Notes: generated by a model from the letters alone, not told the origin. A DNA stretch of 45,853 nt from Mesorhizobium amorphae (GCA_003240775.1 QFNI01000030.1:1-45853), one strand, 5' to 3'. Shown: positions 36,678-45,735, counted from the stretch's first letter. Made by a program: numbers and translations.

Positions 36678-37475
36678 TCAGCCCCGCTGCACCAGCGCCA
36701 GCGCGCGAAGCGGGCTGCCCGTGCCCTTCACGATCTTGAGGGGTGCGGCGATCAGCACCGCGCCCTTGGGCGGCAGCTTGTCGAGGTTCACCAGGCTCGC
36801 CAGCCCATACTTGTTCGCCTTGTGCATCAGGTTGTGCGCGGGGAAGGGCGGGTTCATGCCGCCGGCCGCACCCGCATCGGTGCCGATGCACTGCGTGCCC
36901 CAGCCGATCGCACCCTTTTCCAGGATGTATTCGATGCAATCCACGGTCGGCCCCGGCGAGTGCGGGCCGTTCTCGTCGGCGTTCAGGTAGTCGGCCTCCG
37001 AGCCGTTGCGCTTGTCCCAGTCCGAACGCATCAAGACCCACTCGCCGGCCTGGATTTCCCCATGCTCGGCTTCCCAGGCGCGCACGCCGTCGGCGGTCAG
37101 CAGGAAGTCGTGGTTCTCGGCCGCCTCTTTCGAGCAGTCGATCACGTTCACGGGCGCCACGAAGTTCTTCACCGCAATCGTGTCGGTGTAGCCGTCGGAG
37201 AAGTCCTTGCCGGTGATCCAGTGGTGCGGCGCGTCGAAATGCGTGCCCGAATGCTCGCCGATCTTGAGCCAGTTCCACGCCCAGAAGGGGCCGGCCTTGT
37301 CGTATTCGGAGATCGTGTGGATCTCGATCTTGGGCGTGTCCACCGCGAATTCCGGCGGCAGCTTCAAAAGCGGCGTCTCGGGTCCGAGCGGCGCGGACAG
37401 GTCGATCACCTCGATGCCGCCCGAAAGCAGGAGCTCCGCCAGCCCCGCCAGTGCCTTGCCGTCCGTGGATGCCAT
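36678..37475 (-). CDS. Cyclase-family metal-dependent hydrolase (kynurenine formamidase/isatin hydrolase superfamily)
   Basis: A 265-residue protein from the ATG at 37475 (preceded by AGAGGGA); a longer start at 37550 would cover the promoter region. The metal motif HSGTHFDAPHHW (75-86) gives ligands His75, His79 and Asp81, as in bacterial KynB and isatin hydrolase. It is longer than typical KynB (about 210 residues) and nearer the larger cyclase-family members. It could open isatin to isatinate, a second formylkynurenine or another cyclic amide or imide. A dedicated formamidase already exists at 12011, so this one probably has a different substrate, belonging to the flavoprotein/RidA/peptide-transporter locus around it. 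Confidence 0.8.
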   Translation of the reverse strand: MASTDGKALAGLAELLLSGGIEVIDLSAPLGPETPLLKLPPEFAVDTPKIEIHTISEYDKAGPFWAWNWLKIGEHSGTHFDAPHHWITGKDFSDGYTDTIAVKNFVAPVNVIDCSKEAAENHDFLLTADGVRAWEAEHGEIQAGEWVLMRSDWDKRNGSEADYLNADENGPHSPGPTVDCIEYILEKGAIGWGTQCIGTDAGAAGGMNPPFPAHNLMHKANKYGLASLVNLDKLPPKGAVLIAAPLKIVKGTGSPLRALALVQRG

Positions 37476-37588
37476 GCCCGTTCCCTCTTGTTTGCCAGCT
37501 TCGCGTGAGCCTGTGAGAGGGAGACTAGACGCGTTCCTATGCGTATGCAAATATCTTTCGGAGAGAGTGGAACCAAAACAAAAAACAC

Positions 37589-39157
37589 ATGTCAGCCTAC
37601 GATGCTGTCATCATCGGTGCCGGTCACAACGGCCTGGCCTGCGCGGCGCACCTCGCCAAGCGCGGCTGGCGCGTCGGCGTGTTCGAGGGCGCGGCGCGTC
37701 CCGGCGGCGCGGTGAAGACGCTCGAATTGACCGCGCCCGGCTTCCGCCACGACTGGGCGGCCATGAACCTCAGCCTTTTCGCGGGTTCGCCCTTCAACAA
37801 GGCCTATGGCGCGGAACTGTCCGCCCACGGCCTGGCGTTTTCGCCCGTGTCCGACTGCTTCGCCACGGCCTTTCCCGATGGGCGCTGGCTCGGCGTTTCC
37901 AACGATCTCGAAACCACCACGGCCCGCATCGCAGCCTTCTCGGAGCGTGACGCAGCCACCTGGCGGACGCTCGCGGCAGACTTCCCCGCGCGCGCCGCGA
38001 CGCTCTTCGGCATTCTCGGCAGCCCGATGAAAAAGCGTGCAATTGCACGCAATTTGTTCAACACGCTGCGCGGCCAGGGCTTCGCCGGCTCGCGCGATCT
38101 TCTGCGCTTCCTGCTCCAATCCCCCCGCGCCTGGCTCGACGAGACCTTCGAGAGCCCAGCAGTGAAAGCCATGCTGGGCGCCTGGGGCATGCATCTCGAT
38201 TTCGCCCCCGACATCGCGGGCGGCGCGCTCTTTCCCTATCTCGAAGGCATGGCCAACCAGAGCTTCGGCATGGCGCTGGGCCAGGGCGGGGCAGGGGGCA
38301 TGATCGAGGCGCTCGCAGCCCTCGTGAAGGCGCATGGCGGCACGATCGAGTGCAACGCGCGCGTGGAAGCCGTCGAGACTTCGGGTTCCAAGGCCACCGG
38401 CATCCGGCTCGCGGACGGCCGCAGGATCACGGCTTCCCGCGCCGTGATCGGCGGCATCGCGCCCCGCGCCCTCCAGACCCTGCTTCCCGCAGGCACCGGC
38501 GACACCGGCTTCGACCGCCGCATGCGCGACTTCCGCCACGCGCCGGGCACCATGATGATCCACCTGGCGCTCGACGATCTGCCAGCCTGGCCCGACGCCG
38601 CCCTCCGCCGCTTCGCTTATGTCCATTTGGCCCCGAGCCTCGATGCCATGGCGCTCGCCTACGCCCAGGCCCAAGCCGGCCTGCTTCCCGCCGAGCCGGT
38701 GGTCGTGGTCGGCCAGCCCACAGCGGTCGACCCCTCCCGCGCTCCCCAAGGCAAGCACGTCCTCTGGCTCCAGGTCCGCGTCGTGCCCGCCGCAATCCAA
38801 GGCGATGCGTCGAACACCACCCCCTCGCGCGACTGGACGGAGGCCCGCGAGCAATATGCCGAGCACGTGCTGTCCCTCGTCGAGCGCTACGCCCCTGGCC
38901 TGCGCGAAAAGATCATCGCGCGCCGCGTCGTCTCCCCGCTCGATCTCGAAACCGAAAACCCCAACCTCGTCGGCGGTGACCAGATCTGCGGCTCGCACCA
39001 CCTGTCCCAGAACTTCCTGTTCCGCCCCGCCACGGGCTTCGCCGACTGGCGCACGCCCGTGCCCAACCTCTTTCTGACGGGCGCCGCCACCTGGCCGGGT
39101 GCCGGCGTCGGTGCCGGCTCCGGCTTCATGCTCGCCCAGCAGCTGGCGGGCGGCTGA
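37589..39157 (+). CDS. FAD-dependent oxidoreductase, phytoene desaturase/PYROXD2-like (second copy)
   Basis: A 522-residue flavoprotein with IIGAGHNGLACA (8-19) and the C-terminal NLFLTGAATWPGAGVGAGSG. It shares with the 35105 protein the central VVGQPTAVDP/CVGQPAAVDP block, the NLVGGD motif and overall length, so the two are paralogues rather than a recent duplication. It is divergent from the cyclase-family gene across 113 bases that must hold both promoters. A RidA-like gene follows 19 bases after its stop, then the peptide-type ABC transporter. It probably oxidises (desaturates) a cyclic or peptide-like substrate; this is inference. Confidence 0.82.
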   Translation: MSAYDAVIIGAGHNGLACAAHLAKRGWRVGVFEGAARPGGAVKTLELTAPGFRHDWAAMNLSLFAGSPFNKAYGAELSAHGLAFSPVSDCFATAFPDGRWLGVSNDLETTTARIAAFSERDAATWRTLAADFPARAATLFGILGSPMKKRAIARNLFNTLRGQGFAGSRDLLRFLLQSPRAWLDETFESPAVKAMLGAWGMHLDFAPDIAGGALFPYLEGMANQSFGMALGQGGAGGMIEALAALVKAHGGTIECNARVEAVETSGSKATGIRLADGRRITASRAVIGGIAPRALQTLLPAGTGDTGFDRRMRDFRHAPGTMMIHLALDDLPAWPDAALRRFAYVHLAPSLDAMALAYAQAQAGLLPAEPVVVVGQPTAVDPSRAPQGKHVLWLQVRVVPAAIQGDASNTTPSRDWTEAREQYAEHVLSLVERYAPGLREKIIARRVVSPLDLETENPNLVGGDQICGSHHLSQNFLFRPATGFADWRTPVPNLFLTGAATWPGAGVGAGSGFMLAQQLAGG

Positions 39158-39176
39158 TCAAGCGAGAAGAAACCCG

Positions 39177-39578
39177 ATGAAGCGCAAAGCCATCAATCCC
39201 GACAGCCTCTATCAGGCCGTTCCCTTCGGCTTCTCGCACGCCGTCGAGCAGAACGGCGGGCGCACGCTCCATTGCGCGGGGCAGGTGGCCTGGAACGGCA
39301 AGGGCGAACTGGTCGGCGCGGGCGATCTCGCCGCCCAGACCCGCCAGGCGCTCGCCAATCTGCGCGAGGTCCTGGCCGCAGCGGGCGCCACGCCGGCCGA
39401 CATCGTGCGCCTGCGCACCTATGTGGTCGACCACACGCCCGACAAGCTCGGCCCCGTCACCGCCGAGATCGCGGCCTTCTACGGCGATGCGCTGCCCGCC
39501 GCCAACACCTTCATCGGCGTGCAGGCCCTGGCGCTTCCCGATTTCCTGATCGAGATCGAGGCCACCGCCGCGCTCTGA
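39177..39578 (+). CDS. RidA/YjgF-family protein (Arg-less)
   Basis: A 133-residue RidA-fold protein from the ATG at 39177; CGAGAAGAA lies just upstream. Blocks LHCAGQVAWNGKGELVGAGD, QTRQALANLREVLAAAGAT and FLIEIEATAAL are typical. The catalytic arginine position of canonical RidA is Asn110 (PAANTF), so it belongs with the Arg-less groups. It sits between a flavin oxidoreductase that may produce imines and a peptide-type transporter. Handling of an imine or enamine product is an attractive role but not shown. Confidence 0.87.
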   Translation: MKRKAINPDSLYQAVPFGFSHAVEQNGGRTLHCAGQVAWNGKGELVGAGDLAAQTRQALANLREVLAAAGATPADIVRLRTYVVDHTPDKLGPVTAEIAAFYGDALPAANTFIGVQALALPDFLIEIEATAAL

Positions 39579-39617
39579 GCTTCAACCACAAGACAATCCA
39601 TGGGGAACCGCAATCCA

Positions 39618-41153
39618 ATGACCACGCAACCCAACCGCAGAACCCTGCTGAAGCTCGGAGCGGCCGGCGCCGTCTTCGCGGGCCTCGGCACCGCCGTGTC
39701 GTTTGCGCAGGACAAGAACGAGCTCGTCATCGCCTACAACGTGAACCTGCCCTCCTGGGACCCGACCGTCGGCCCGTCCGCCGTGAACCCGACGATCCAG
39801 GGCTACTACCAGGCCGTGTTCGACATGTTCATCCACCAGAACCCCGACCTGTCCTTTGCGCCGGGCCTGCTCACCGAATGGGGCTGGAGCGACGACAAGA
39901 AGAAGGTCTGGATGACCGTGCGCGAGGGTGTCACCTGGCACGACGGCAGCCCGTTCTCGGCCGAGGACGTAGCCTGGTCGCTCACACGCGTGGCCAACCC
40001 CGAGACGGGCAGCCCGATCCAGTTCGTCTGGGGCAAGATCGCCAACGCCAAGGCGGACGGCAACCGCGTCGAGGCCGATGTGGTCGAGTTCGACCCCACT
40101 TTGTTCAAGTGGATGTCCTTCCTCACCGGCTACGTCCTGCCCAAGGCCTATTATGAGAAGGTCGGCGCGGAAGGCTTCGAGGCGAAGCCCATCGGCACCG
40201 GCCCCTACATGGTCGAGCGCTTCGAGCGCAACGCCTTCGTCCAGCTCAAGGCCAACCCCAACTATTGGGGCGGCAAGCCCGATTTCGACAGCGTCACCAT
40301 CAAGTTCGTCACCGACGCCGCAAGCCGCGTGGCCGAGGTCGAATCCGGCAATTCCGACGTGACGCTCGAAATCCCCTACGAGGAATATGACCGCCTCACC
40401 AAGGGCGGCACGCTTCAGGGCTCGGCAAAGCCCATCTCCGACATCGCGATGATCTTCATCAACGACATAGACCCGATGCTCGACAAGAACGTGCGCCTCG
40501 CCGCCATCCACGCCATCGACAAGCAGCTGCTGGTGGACCGCCTGCTGCTCGGCTACGGCGTGCCGATCGCGACCTTGGAAACCCCCGAATACGAGGCCTA
40601 CGACCCCTCGATCACGGTGGCCTACGACCCCGAACTCTCGAAGAAGCTCTTGGCCGATTCCGGCTTCTCCACCGACAAGCCCGTGAAATTCACCATCCAG
40701 ACCACGCGCGGCTTCAAGCCCAAAGACTACGAGATGATCCAGGCCATCGTCGGCATGTGGCGCAAGGTGGGCATCGAGGCGACCATCGAGGTCTACGAGA
40801 TCGCCCAGCACTACGAACTGCGCGGCGCCGACAAGCTCGCCCCCATGGCCTTCTACAACTGGGGCAACGCGGTGGGCGACCCCACCACCTCCACCGGCTT
40901 CGCCATGTTCGGCCCCTCGCCGCATTCGGTCTGGGACGGCAAGGACCTGATCGACAAGATCATCCCCCTCTGGGGCGAGGCGGACGAGGCCAAGCGCATC
41001 CAGGGCTGGAAGGACGTCAGCCGCTTCATCGCCGACGAAGGCCTGGTGATCCCGCTCATCCAGTATGTGCAGCCGATCGTCTTCCGCGAAGGCATCACCG
41101 TGACGCCCCACGCCTCCGGCGCACTGCTCCCCCAACTCATCAAGCGTGCCTAA
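39618..41153 (+). CDS. ABC transporter substrate-binding protein, SBP_bac_5 (peptide/opine) type
   Basis: A 511-residue periplasmic binding protein from the ATG at 39618 (an ATG at 39600 adds six residues but lacks a ribosome-binding site). The N-terminus NRRTLLKLGAAGAVFAGLG is a twin-arginine (Tat) type signal, cleaved near AQD. The mature protein shows family blocks: TEWGWSDDKKKVWMTVREG, VTWHDGSPFSAEDVAWS and IGTGPYMVERFERNAFV. These receptors bind peptides, opines, nickel or other amines. It is the first gene of a five-gene transporter set. The ligand is unknown. Confidence 0.9.
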   Translation: MTTQPNRRTLLKLGAAGAVFAGLGTAVSFAQDKNELVIAYNVNLPSWDPTVGPSAVNPTIQGYYQAVFDMFIHQNPDLSFAPGLLTEWGWSDDKKKVWMTVREGVTWHDGSPFSAEDVAWSLTRVANPETGSPIQFVWGKIANAKADGNRVEADVVEFDPTLFKWMSFLTGYVLPKAYYEKVGAEGFEAKPIGTGPYMVERFERNAFVQLKANPNYWGGKPDFDSVTIKFVTDAASRVAEVESGNSDVTLEIPYEEYDRLTKGGTLQGSAKPISDIAMIFINDIDPMLDKNVRLAAIHAIDKQLLVDRLLLGYGVPIATLETPEYEAYDPSITVAYDPELSKKLLADSGFSTDKPVKFTIQTTRGFKPKDYEMIQAIVGMWRKVGIEATIEVYEIAQHYELRGADKLAPMAFYNWGNAVGDPTTSTGFAMFGPSPHSVWDGKDLIDKIIPLWGEADEAKRIQGWKDVSRFIADEGLVIPLIQYVQPIVFREGITVTPHASGALLPQLIKRA

Positions 41154-41174
41154 CGCGAGGCGAAAACCTCTCCG

Positions 41175-41285
41175 CTCCCCTCCCCCTTGAGGGGAGGGGT
41201 ATGGGGTGGGGGTAACCTGAATGACCGCATACCCGGTGGAGGTCTTACCCCCACCCTGTATCCCTCCCCTCAAGGGGGAGGGAGG
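41175..41285. repeat. Dispersed GC-rich palindromic repeat, copy D
   Basis: Left arm CTCCCCTCCCCCTTGAGGGG, core TAACCTGAATGACCGC, and right arm TCCCTCCCCTCAAGGGGGAG, between the binding-protein and first permease genes. The ATG in the core (41221) is in frame with the permease and would create a false 39-residue N-terminal extension. The hairpin may stabilise the upstream mRNA, allowing more binding protein than permease. Confidence 0.8.
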
Positions 41286-41337
41286 GCGTCAGCCAAGGCG
41301 CTTCGCCTTTCAACCACAATCCCGAAGCCAGCCTTCC

Positions 41338-42345
41338 ATGTTCCTGCGCCTCGTCGCATCCCGCATCCTCGCGACCCTGATCACGCTTCTCGGCGTGGCC
41401 GTCATCGTCTTCGTGGTCGTCCGCATCGTGCCCGGCGACCCCATCGCCATGATGCTCCCCCCCGGCGCGACGGATGCCGACATCGCCCGCCTCCGCGCGC
41501 TTTACGGCTTAGACCAGAGCCTTCTCCAGCAATTCCTGATCTGGTTCGGCAACGTCCTCCACGGCGATTTCGGCACCTCGATCTCCACCCGCCAGCCCGT
41601 CCTTTCCCTCGTTCTGAGCCGCCTCCCAGCCACCCTCGAACTCTCCCTCCTCGCCCTCCTCCTCGCCGTCATCCTCGGCGGCGCACTCGCCATCCTCGGA
41701 ACCCGCTTACGCGGCCGCCGCACCGAAGGCGCGATCGATGTGGCGAACGGCGTGGGCCTGTCGGTCCCCGACTTCCTCTGGGGCCTGCTCCTCATCCTTC
41801 TCCTCGGCGTGCTCTGGCCCGTCTTCTTCATCTCCGGCCGCGTCTCGCCGCGCCTGGAGCTTCCTTTCTCGTCCAACTTCTACCTGTTCGAATCCATCGC
41901 CCGCCTGCGCTTCGACCTCACCGCCGACCTCCTCGCCCACATGGCACTGCCCGCAATCGCCCTCGCGCTTCCGCTCGCCGCCATCATCGCCCAGATCCTC
42001 AAGCAGTCGCTCAAGGAAACCGTGAACCTCGATTACGCCGTGCTCGCCCGCACCAAGGGCTACCACGAGACCCGCGTGATCCTGCGCGAGGCGCTGCCCA
42101 ACGCGCTCCTGCCTACGCTCACGCTCATCGGCGTGCAGTTCACCTTCCTGATGGGCGGCACCGTGATCATCGAGAAGCTCTTCTCCTATGAGGGCCTGGG
42201 CAACATGGCGGTGGATGCCGTGATCAACCGCGACCTGCCGCTGATCCAGGGCATCGTGATCCTGTTCGCCCTTCTCTTCACCGTCGTGAACCTCCTGGTC
42301 GACATGTCCTACGCCCTCCTCAACCCCCGCCTGCGTCATGCTTGA
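41338..42345 (+). CDS. ABC transporter permease, DppB-like
   Basis: A 335-residue permease from the ATG at 41338 (MFLRLVASRI). Family blocks are FVVVRIVPGDPIAMML, YGLDQSLLQQFLIWFGN, GDFGTSI and the ATPase-contact loop YAVLARTKGYHETRVIL, then VIIEKLFSYEGLGNM. It has six membrane segments, as in DppB/OppB. It overlaps the next permease gene by 8 bases. The upstream in-frame ATG at 41221 lies within a repeat and should not be used. Confidence 0.9.
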   Translation: MFLRLVASRILATLITLLGVAVIVFVVVRIVPGDPIAMMLPPGATDADIARLRALYGLDQSLLQQFLIWFGNVLHGDFGTSISTRQPVLSLVLSRLPATLELSLLALLLAVILGGALAILGTRLRGRRTEGAIDVANGVGLSVPDFLWGLLLILLLGVLWPVFFISGRVSPRLELPFSSNFYLFESIARLRFDLTADLLAHMALPAIALALPLAAIIAQILKQSLKETVNLDYAVLARTKGYHETRVILREALPNALLPTLTLIGVQFTFLMGGTVIIEKLFSYEGLGNMAVDAVINRDLPLIQGIVILFALLFTVVNLLVDMSYALLNPRLRHA

Positions 42346-43189
42346 CGGTCGCGCAGCCGTTCGCCGCAGGGCAGGGGCCCGCCTCTGGCTGTCGGCACTC
42401 TGGCTCGGCATCGTGGTGGTGGCGGCCGTCTTCGCGCCGCTCGTCGCGCCGCAGGACCCGCTCGCCCAGGACCTCATGCTCGGCCGCCTGCCGCCCTTCT
42501 GGGTCGCGGGCTCCGAGCCCGGCTTCTGGCTGGGCACCGACAGCCTCGGCCGCGACGTTCTCTCCCGCATGATCTTCGGCGCGCGCGTGGCGCTCGTGGT
42601 GGCCTTGTCGGCCGGCCTCGCCACCTGCCTGATCGGCTCCGCACTTGGCCTCGTCGCCGGCTTCTACCGCGGCTGGGCCGACCGCATCGTCGGCCGCATC
42701 GTCGACATCTGGATGGCCTTCCCGCCCGTGCTCTTCGCCATCCTGCTGATCGCCGTGCTCGGCACCGGCCTTTCCTCCGTCATCATCGCCATCGTCGTGA
42801 TCGACTGGACCCGCTTCGCCCGCGTCGTCCGCGCCGAAACGCTCAACCAGTCGAAAATGGACTACGTCCTCAGCGCCCAGGTCGCCGGCTTCACCCGGCT
42901 CAAGACCCTCACTGCGGAAATCCTCCCCAACGTCCTCCCCGTGATCGCAGCCCTCCTTACGCTCGAAATGGGTATCGCCGTCATCGTGGAAGCCATCCTC
43001 TCCTTCGTGAACCTTTCCATCGCCACCGACGACCCCACCTGGGGCGGCATGATCGCCGAAGGCCGCCTCGCCATTTACCAAGCTTGGTGGGTCCTCGTGT
43101 TCCCCCTCATCACCCTCTTCCTCACGGTGCTCGCTTTCGCCCAGCTCGGCGAAGGCCTGCGCGACCGTTTCGACCCGGTGCTCCGGTGA
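42338..43189 (+). CDS. ABC transporter permease, DppC-like
   Basis: A 283-residue permease of DppC/OppC type: AQDLMLGRLPP and WLGTDSLGRDVLSRMIFGAR after the first membrane segment, the contact loop DYVLSAQVAGFTRLKTL, and SFVNLSIATDDPTWGGMIAE near the end. It pairs with the DppB-like protein to form the pore. It overlaps the previous gene by 8 bases and the next by GTGA, so translation is coupled along the operon. Confidence 0.9.
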   Translation: MLDGRAAVRRRAGARLWLSALWLGIVVVAAVFAPLVAPQDPLAQDLMLGRLPPFWVAGSEPGFWLGTDSLGRDVLSRMIFGARVALVVALSAGLATCLIGSALGLVAGFYRGWADRIVGRIVDIWMAFPPVLFAILLIAVLGTGLSSVIIAIVVIDWTRFARVVRAETLNQSKMDYVLSAQVAGFTRLKTLTAEILPNVLPVIAALLTLEMGIAVIVEAILSFVNLSIATDDPTWGGMIAEGRLAIYQAWWVLVFPLITLFLTVLAFAQLGEGLRDRFDPVLR

Positions 43190-44070
43190 CCGCGCCCTTT
43201 CTGCAAATCCGCAACCTCTCCGCCCGCCTGCGCGGCACCGGCGAACGCGTGCTCCGCTCCGTCGATCTCGACGTCTCCCCCGGCGAAGTGCGCGGCCTCG
43301 TCGGCGAAAGCGGTGCTGGCAAGAGCATGATCGGCAAGGCCATCCTCGGCGTGCTGCCGAAATCCGTCGAGGTGGCCGAAGGCGCGATCCTGCTCGACGG
43401 CGAAGACCTCCTCAAAGCCTCGCCCAACACCCGCCGCCGCCTGGTCGGCACCAAGACTGCCCTCATCCCCCAGGACCCGCTCACCGCGCTCAATCCTGTC
43501 AAGCGCATCGGCCCGCAGGTCTCCGACCGCCTGGTCGACATCCTCGGCTGGACCAAAGCCCGCGCCCAGACGCGCACGCTCGAAGCGCTCGCCGAAGTCC
43601 ACATCCCCGAGCCCGAACGCATCGTGCGCCTCTACCCGCACGAACTCTCCGGCGGCATGCGCCAGCGCATCCTGATCGCCTCCGCCTTCGCCGCCGAGCC
43701 CAAGCTGATCGTGGCCGACGAGCCCACCACGGCGCTCGACGTCACCGTGCAGAAGCAGATCCTCCAGCTCATCCGCGAACTCCAGGCCAAGCACGGCACG
43801 GCCCTTTTGTTCGTCACCCACGATCTCGGCGTGGTCGCCAAGATCTGCGACCACCTCACCGTGCTTTATGGCGGCAAGGTCGTGGAATCGACGGATGTGC
43901 AAGGCTTCTTCGCGCACCCCGCCCACCCCTACAGCGCAGCCCTTCTGGCCGCGACGCCCCGCCACACCGATCCCGCAGGCTCGCTCCAGCCCGTGCCCCC
44001 ATCCGTGATCGAGGCGGCCCAGGCCGAGCTCCGTTCAGCCGACGCCGCATGGAGCCCCGCCCGTGGCTGA
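43186..44070 (+). CDS. ABC transporter ATP-binding protein, DppD-like
   Basis: A 294-residue ATPase starting at GTG 43186, overlapping the permease stop (GTGA). Walker A GESGAGKS is at 40-47, then IPQDPLTALNPVKRIG (Q-loop), LSGGMRQRILIAS (signature), LIVADEPTTALDVTVQ (Walker B) and FVTHDLGVV (H-loop). The C-terminal end has the HPAHPYSAALLAATPR block typical of the Opp/Dpp ATPase pair. It hydrolyses ATP for uptake with the DppF-like partner. Confidence 0.92.
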   Translation: MTAPFLQIRNLSARLRGTGERVLRSVDLDVSPGEVRGLVGESGAGKSMIGKAILGVLPKSVEVAEGAILLDGEDLLKASPNTRRRLVGTKTALIPQDPLTALNPVKRIGPQVSDRLVDILGWTKARAQTRTLEALAEVHIPEPERIVRLYPHELSGGMRQRILIASAFAAEPKLIVADEPTTALDVTVQKQILQLIRELQAKHGTALLFVTHDLGVVAKICDHLTVLYGGKVVESTDVQGFFAHPAHPYSAALLAATPRHTDPAGSLQPVPPSVIEAAQAELRSADAAWSPARG

Positions 44071-44854
44071 CCCCCTGATCCGCGTCGAGAACTTAGGCGT
44101 TTCCGTCCCCGACATGACGCGCAAGCCGCCTTTCGGCGCGGCCCCCCGCCTGACGATCCTGCGAAACATCACCTTCGACGTGCCGCGCGGCCGCGTGCTC
44201 GGCATCGTCGGCGGCTCGGGCTCGGGCAAGACCACGCTCGGCCGCACGCTTCTGCGCCTGGCCGAGCCGTCCGAGGGCACGATCCGCTTCGACGGGGTGG
44301 ATATCGCCCACACGCCCGAAGAGCGCTTGCGCCCGCTTCGCCGCCGCATGCAGATGATCTTCCAGGACCCGATGTCCTCGCTCAACCCGCGCCACACGGT
44401 CGCCCGCATCATCGCAAGCCCGCTCGGTGCCTCCCCGCGCGACGGTCGCGTGGGCGAGGCGCTCGACCAGGTCGGCCTTCCCCGCCACTTCGCGCGGCGC
44501 TACCCCCACGAATTGTCGGGCGGCCAGCGCCAGCGCATCGGCATCGCGCGCGCCGTCGCCCAGCGCCCCGACTTCATCCTGGCCGACGAGATCGTGTCGG
44601 GCCTCGACGTGTCGTCCCAGGCCCAGGTCTTGAACCTGCTCGCCACCCTCGTGCGCGAGCTGAACCTCACCCTCGCCTTCATCAGCCACGACCTGTCGGT
44701 CATCCGCCGCCTGTGCGACCGCGTGATCGTGCTCCAGAAAGGGGAGATCGTGGAGGACAGCGAAACCGCCCAACTCTTCGACGCCCCCGCCCACCCCTAC
44801 ACGCGCGAATTGCTGGCCGCGATCCCCACGCCCGACCCGACCGTGCGCTGGTAG
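44063..44854 (+). CDS. ABC transporter ATP-binding protein, DppF-like
   Basis: A 263-residue ATPase starting at GTG 44063, overlapping the DppD-like gene by 8 bases. Walker A GGSGSGKT is at 50-57, then MIFQDPMSSLNPRHTV, LSGGQRQRIGIARA, FILADEIVSGLDVSSQ and FISHDLSVI. HPYTRELLAAIPTPDP closes the protein, as in OppF/DppF. It is slightly shorter than classical OppF. It ends the transporter operon; a repeat-derived hairpin follows at 44877. Confidence 0.92.
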   Translation: MADPLIRVENLGVSVPDMTRKPPFGAAPRLTILRNITFDVPRGRVLGIVGGSGSGKTTLGRTLLRLAEPSEGTIRFDGVDIAHTPEERLRPLRRRMQMIFQDPMSSLNPRHTVARIIASPLGASPRDGRVGEALDQVGLPRHFARRYPHELSGGQRQRIGIARAVAQRPDFILADEIVSGLDVSSQAQVLNLLATLVRELNLTLAFISHDLSVIRRLCDRVIVLQKGEIVEDSETAQLFDAPAHPYTRELLAAIPTPDPTVRW

Positions 44855-44876
44855 GAAGCGTCAGCGAGGCTGCGAG

Positions 44877-45021
44877 GTCACGGCATGGATTCTCGGGTCA
44901 AGCCCGAGAATGACGAATGGAAAAAGGGCAGAGCTAACCGGCAGCGTCGGTGGGCTCCGCTCCCCATCCCCACCCCACCTTCGTCATTCTCGGGCTTGAC
45001 CCGAGAATCCATGCCGTGACC
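44877..45021. repeat. Second dispersed repeat family, inverted pair at convergent gene ends
   Basis: Copy 2 (44877-44958) is the inverse of the 30373-30454 repeat, from GTCACGGCATGGATTCTCGG to GTGGGCTCCG. A partial third copy (44981-45021) runs the other way and contains CGTCATTCTCGGGCTTGACC. The two facing copies can pair over about 40 bases, forming a large hairpin between the transporter operon (ends 44854) and the Lrp-like gene (ends 45050). A bidirectional terminator is likely. Confidence 0.75.
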
Positions 45022-45049
45022 CCGCCACCCCACCGACGGCGCAGACCCC

Positions 45050-45286
45050 TCAAAACGCCTTGAACGTCAGCGTCGTCAGCGACCGCGAGATCCCCGGCAC
45101 ATTGGCGATCTGCTCGTTGATCAACCGCCCGATATCGGTCTCGTCCTCGACATAGACCTTGAGCAGCAGGTCGTATTCCCCGCTGGTGGAATACAGCTCC
45201 GACGCGATCTCGCGCTCGAAGAGCACGTCGGCCACCTCATAGGTCTTGCCCGGCGCGCATTGCAGCTGAACGAAAACGGCTCGCAA
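45050..45286 (-). CDS. Stand-alone Lrp/AsnC ligand-binding (RAM) domain protein
   Basis: A 78-residue protein consisting only of the alpha-beta ligand-binding/oligomerisation domain of Lrp/AsnC regulators: AVFVQLQCAPGKTYEVADVL, then ELYSTSGEYDLLLKVYVED, then SRSLTTLTFKAF. The DNA-binding half is absent, as in known stand-alone members that form decamers or modulate other regulators. The start is TTG at 45286, with GAGGAG about 9 bases upstream on the minus strand; no ATG gives a complete first strand. It probably senses an amino acid, perhaps linked to the nearby transporter or catabolic genes. Confidence 0.85.
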   Translation of the reverse strand: MRAVFVQLQCAPGKTYEVADVLFEREIASELYSTSGEYDLLLKVYVEDETDIGRLINEQIANVPGISRSLTTLTFKAF

Positions 45287-45402
45287 CGGAAACACTCCTC
45301 GTGATGCCCCGATGTGGGCGAAAGGGCAGGGGGCGTCAACAGCCTCGCGGCGCTGAACCATTCCTGGCAAAACTGCGAAGCGGCTTTGCGCCTGGAAACG
45401 CC

Positions 45403-45735
45403 CTATGCGTAGACCGCCGGCACCTTGCGCAGCCCCGCCCACTGCTCGGGCGCGTGCCCATAGATCACGAAGGCGTCGGTTTCCCCGGCCAGCCGCATCA
45501 GCCGCTCCGCGTGGAAAAGCGCAAGCCCCGCTTCCTTCGTCCCCGCAAACCCCTCCGCCAGCTCCGCCGGGCGCGAGATCGCGTCCGATGTCAGAAGCAC
45601 GGCCCCCGTTTCCGGCAGTTCCAGCCACGCCGCAAGCTGCCCCGGCGCGTGCCCCGGCACGAAAAGCAGCCGGAAGCCCGGCCCGAGCAGGCAATCCCCC
45701 GCAACCAGCCTGGTGTCGCGCTCCGGCCACGCCAC
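45403..45735 (-). pseudogene. Metallo-beta-lactamase-fold hydrolase, C-terminal part only
   Basis: About 110 residues of the C-terminal half of an MBL-fold hydrolase: VAGDCLLGPGFRLLFVPGHAPGQ cut down to the key motifs GHAPG (metal His), LLTSDAISRP (bridging Asp) and YGHAPEQW (last metal His). The N-terminal HxHxDH motif should lie upstream, at higher coordinates, but the sequence there encodes something else. So the gene is truncated or the window end is chimeric. An intact gene would belong to the lactonase-like MBL group. It is 116 bases from the Lrp-like gene on the same strand. Confidence 0.6.

Noticed and set aside
36678..37475. Calling the cyclase-family protein KynB
   Set aside because: It shares the metal motif, but is longer than KynB, sits in a different locus, and a well-supported formamidase exists at 12011-12835.
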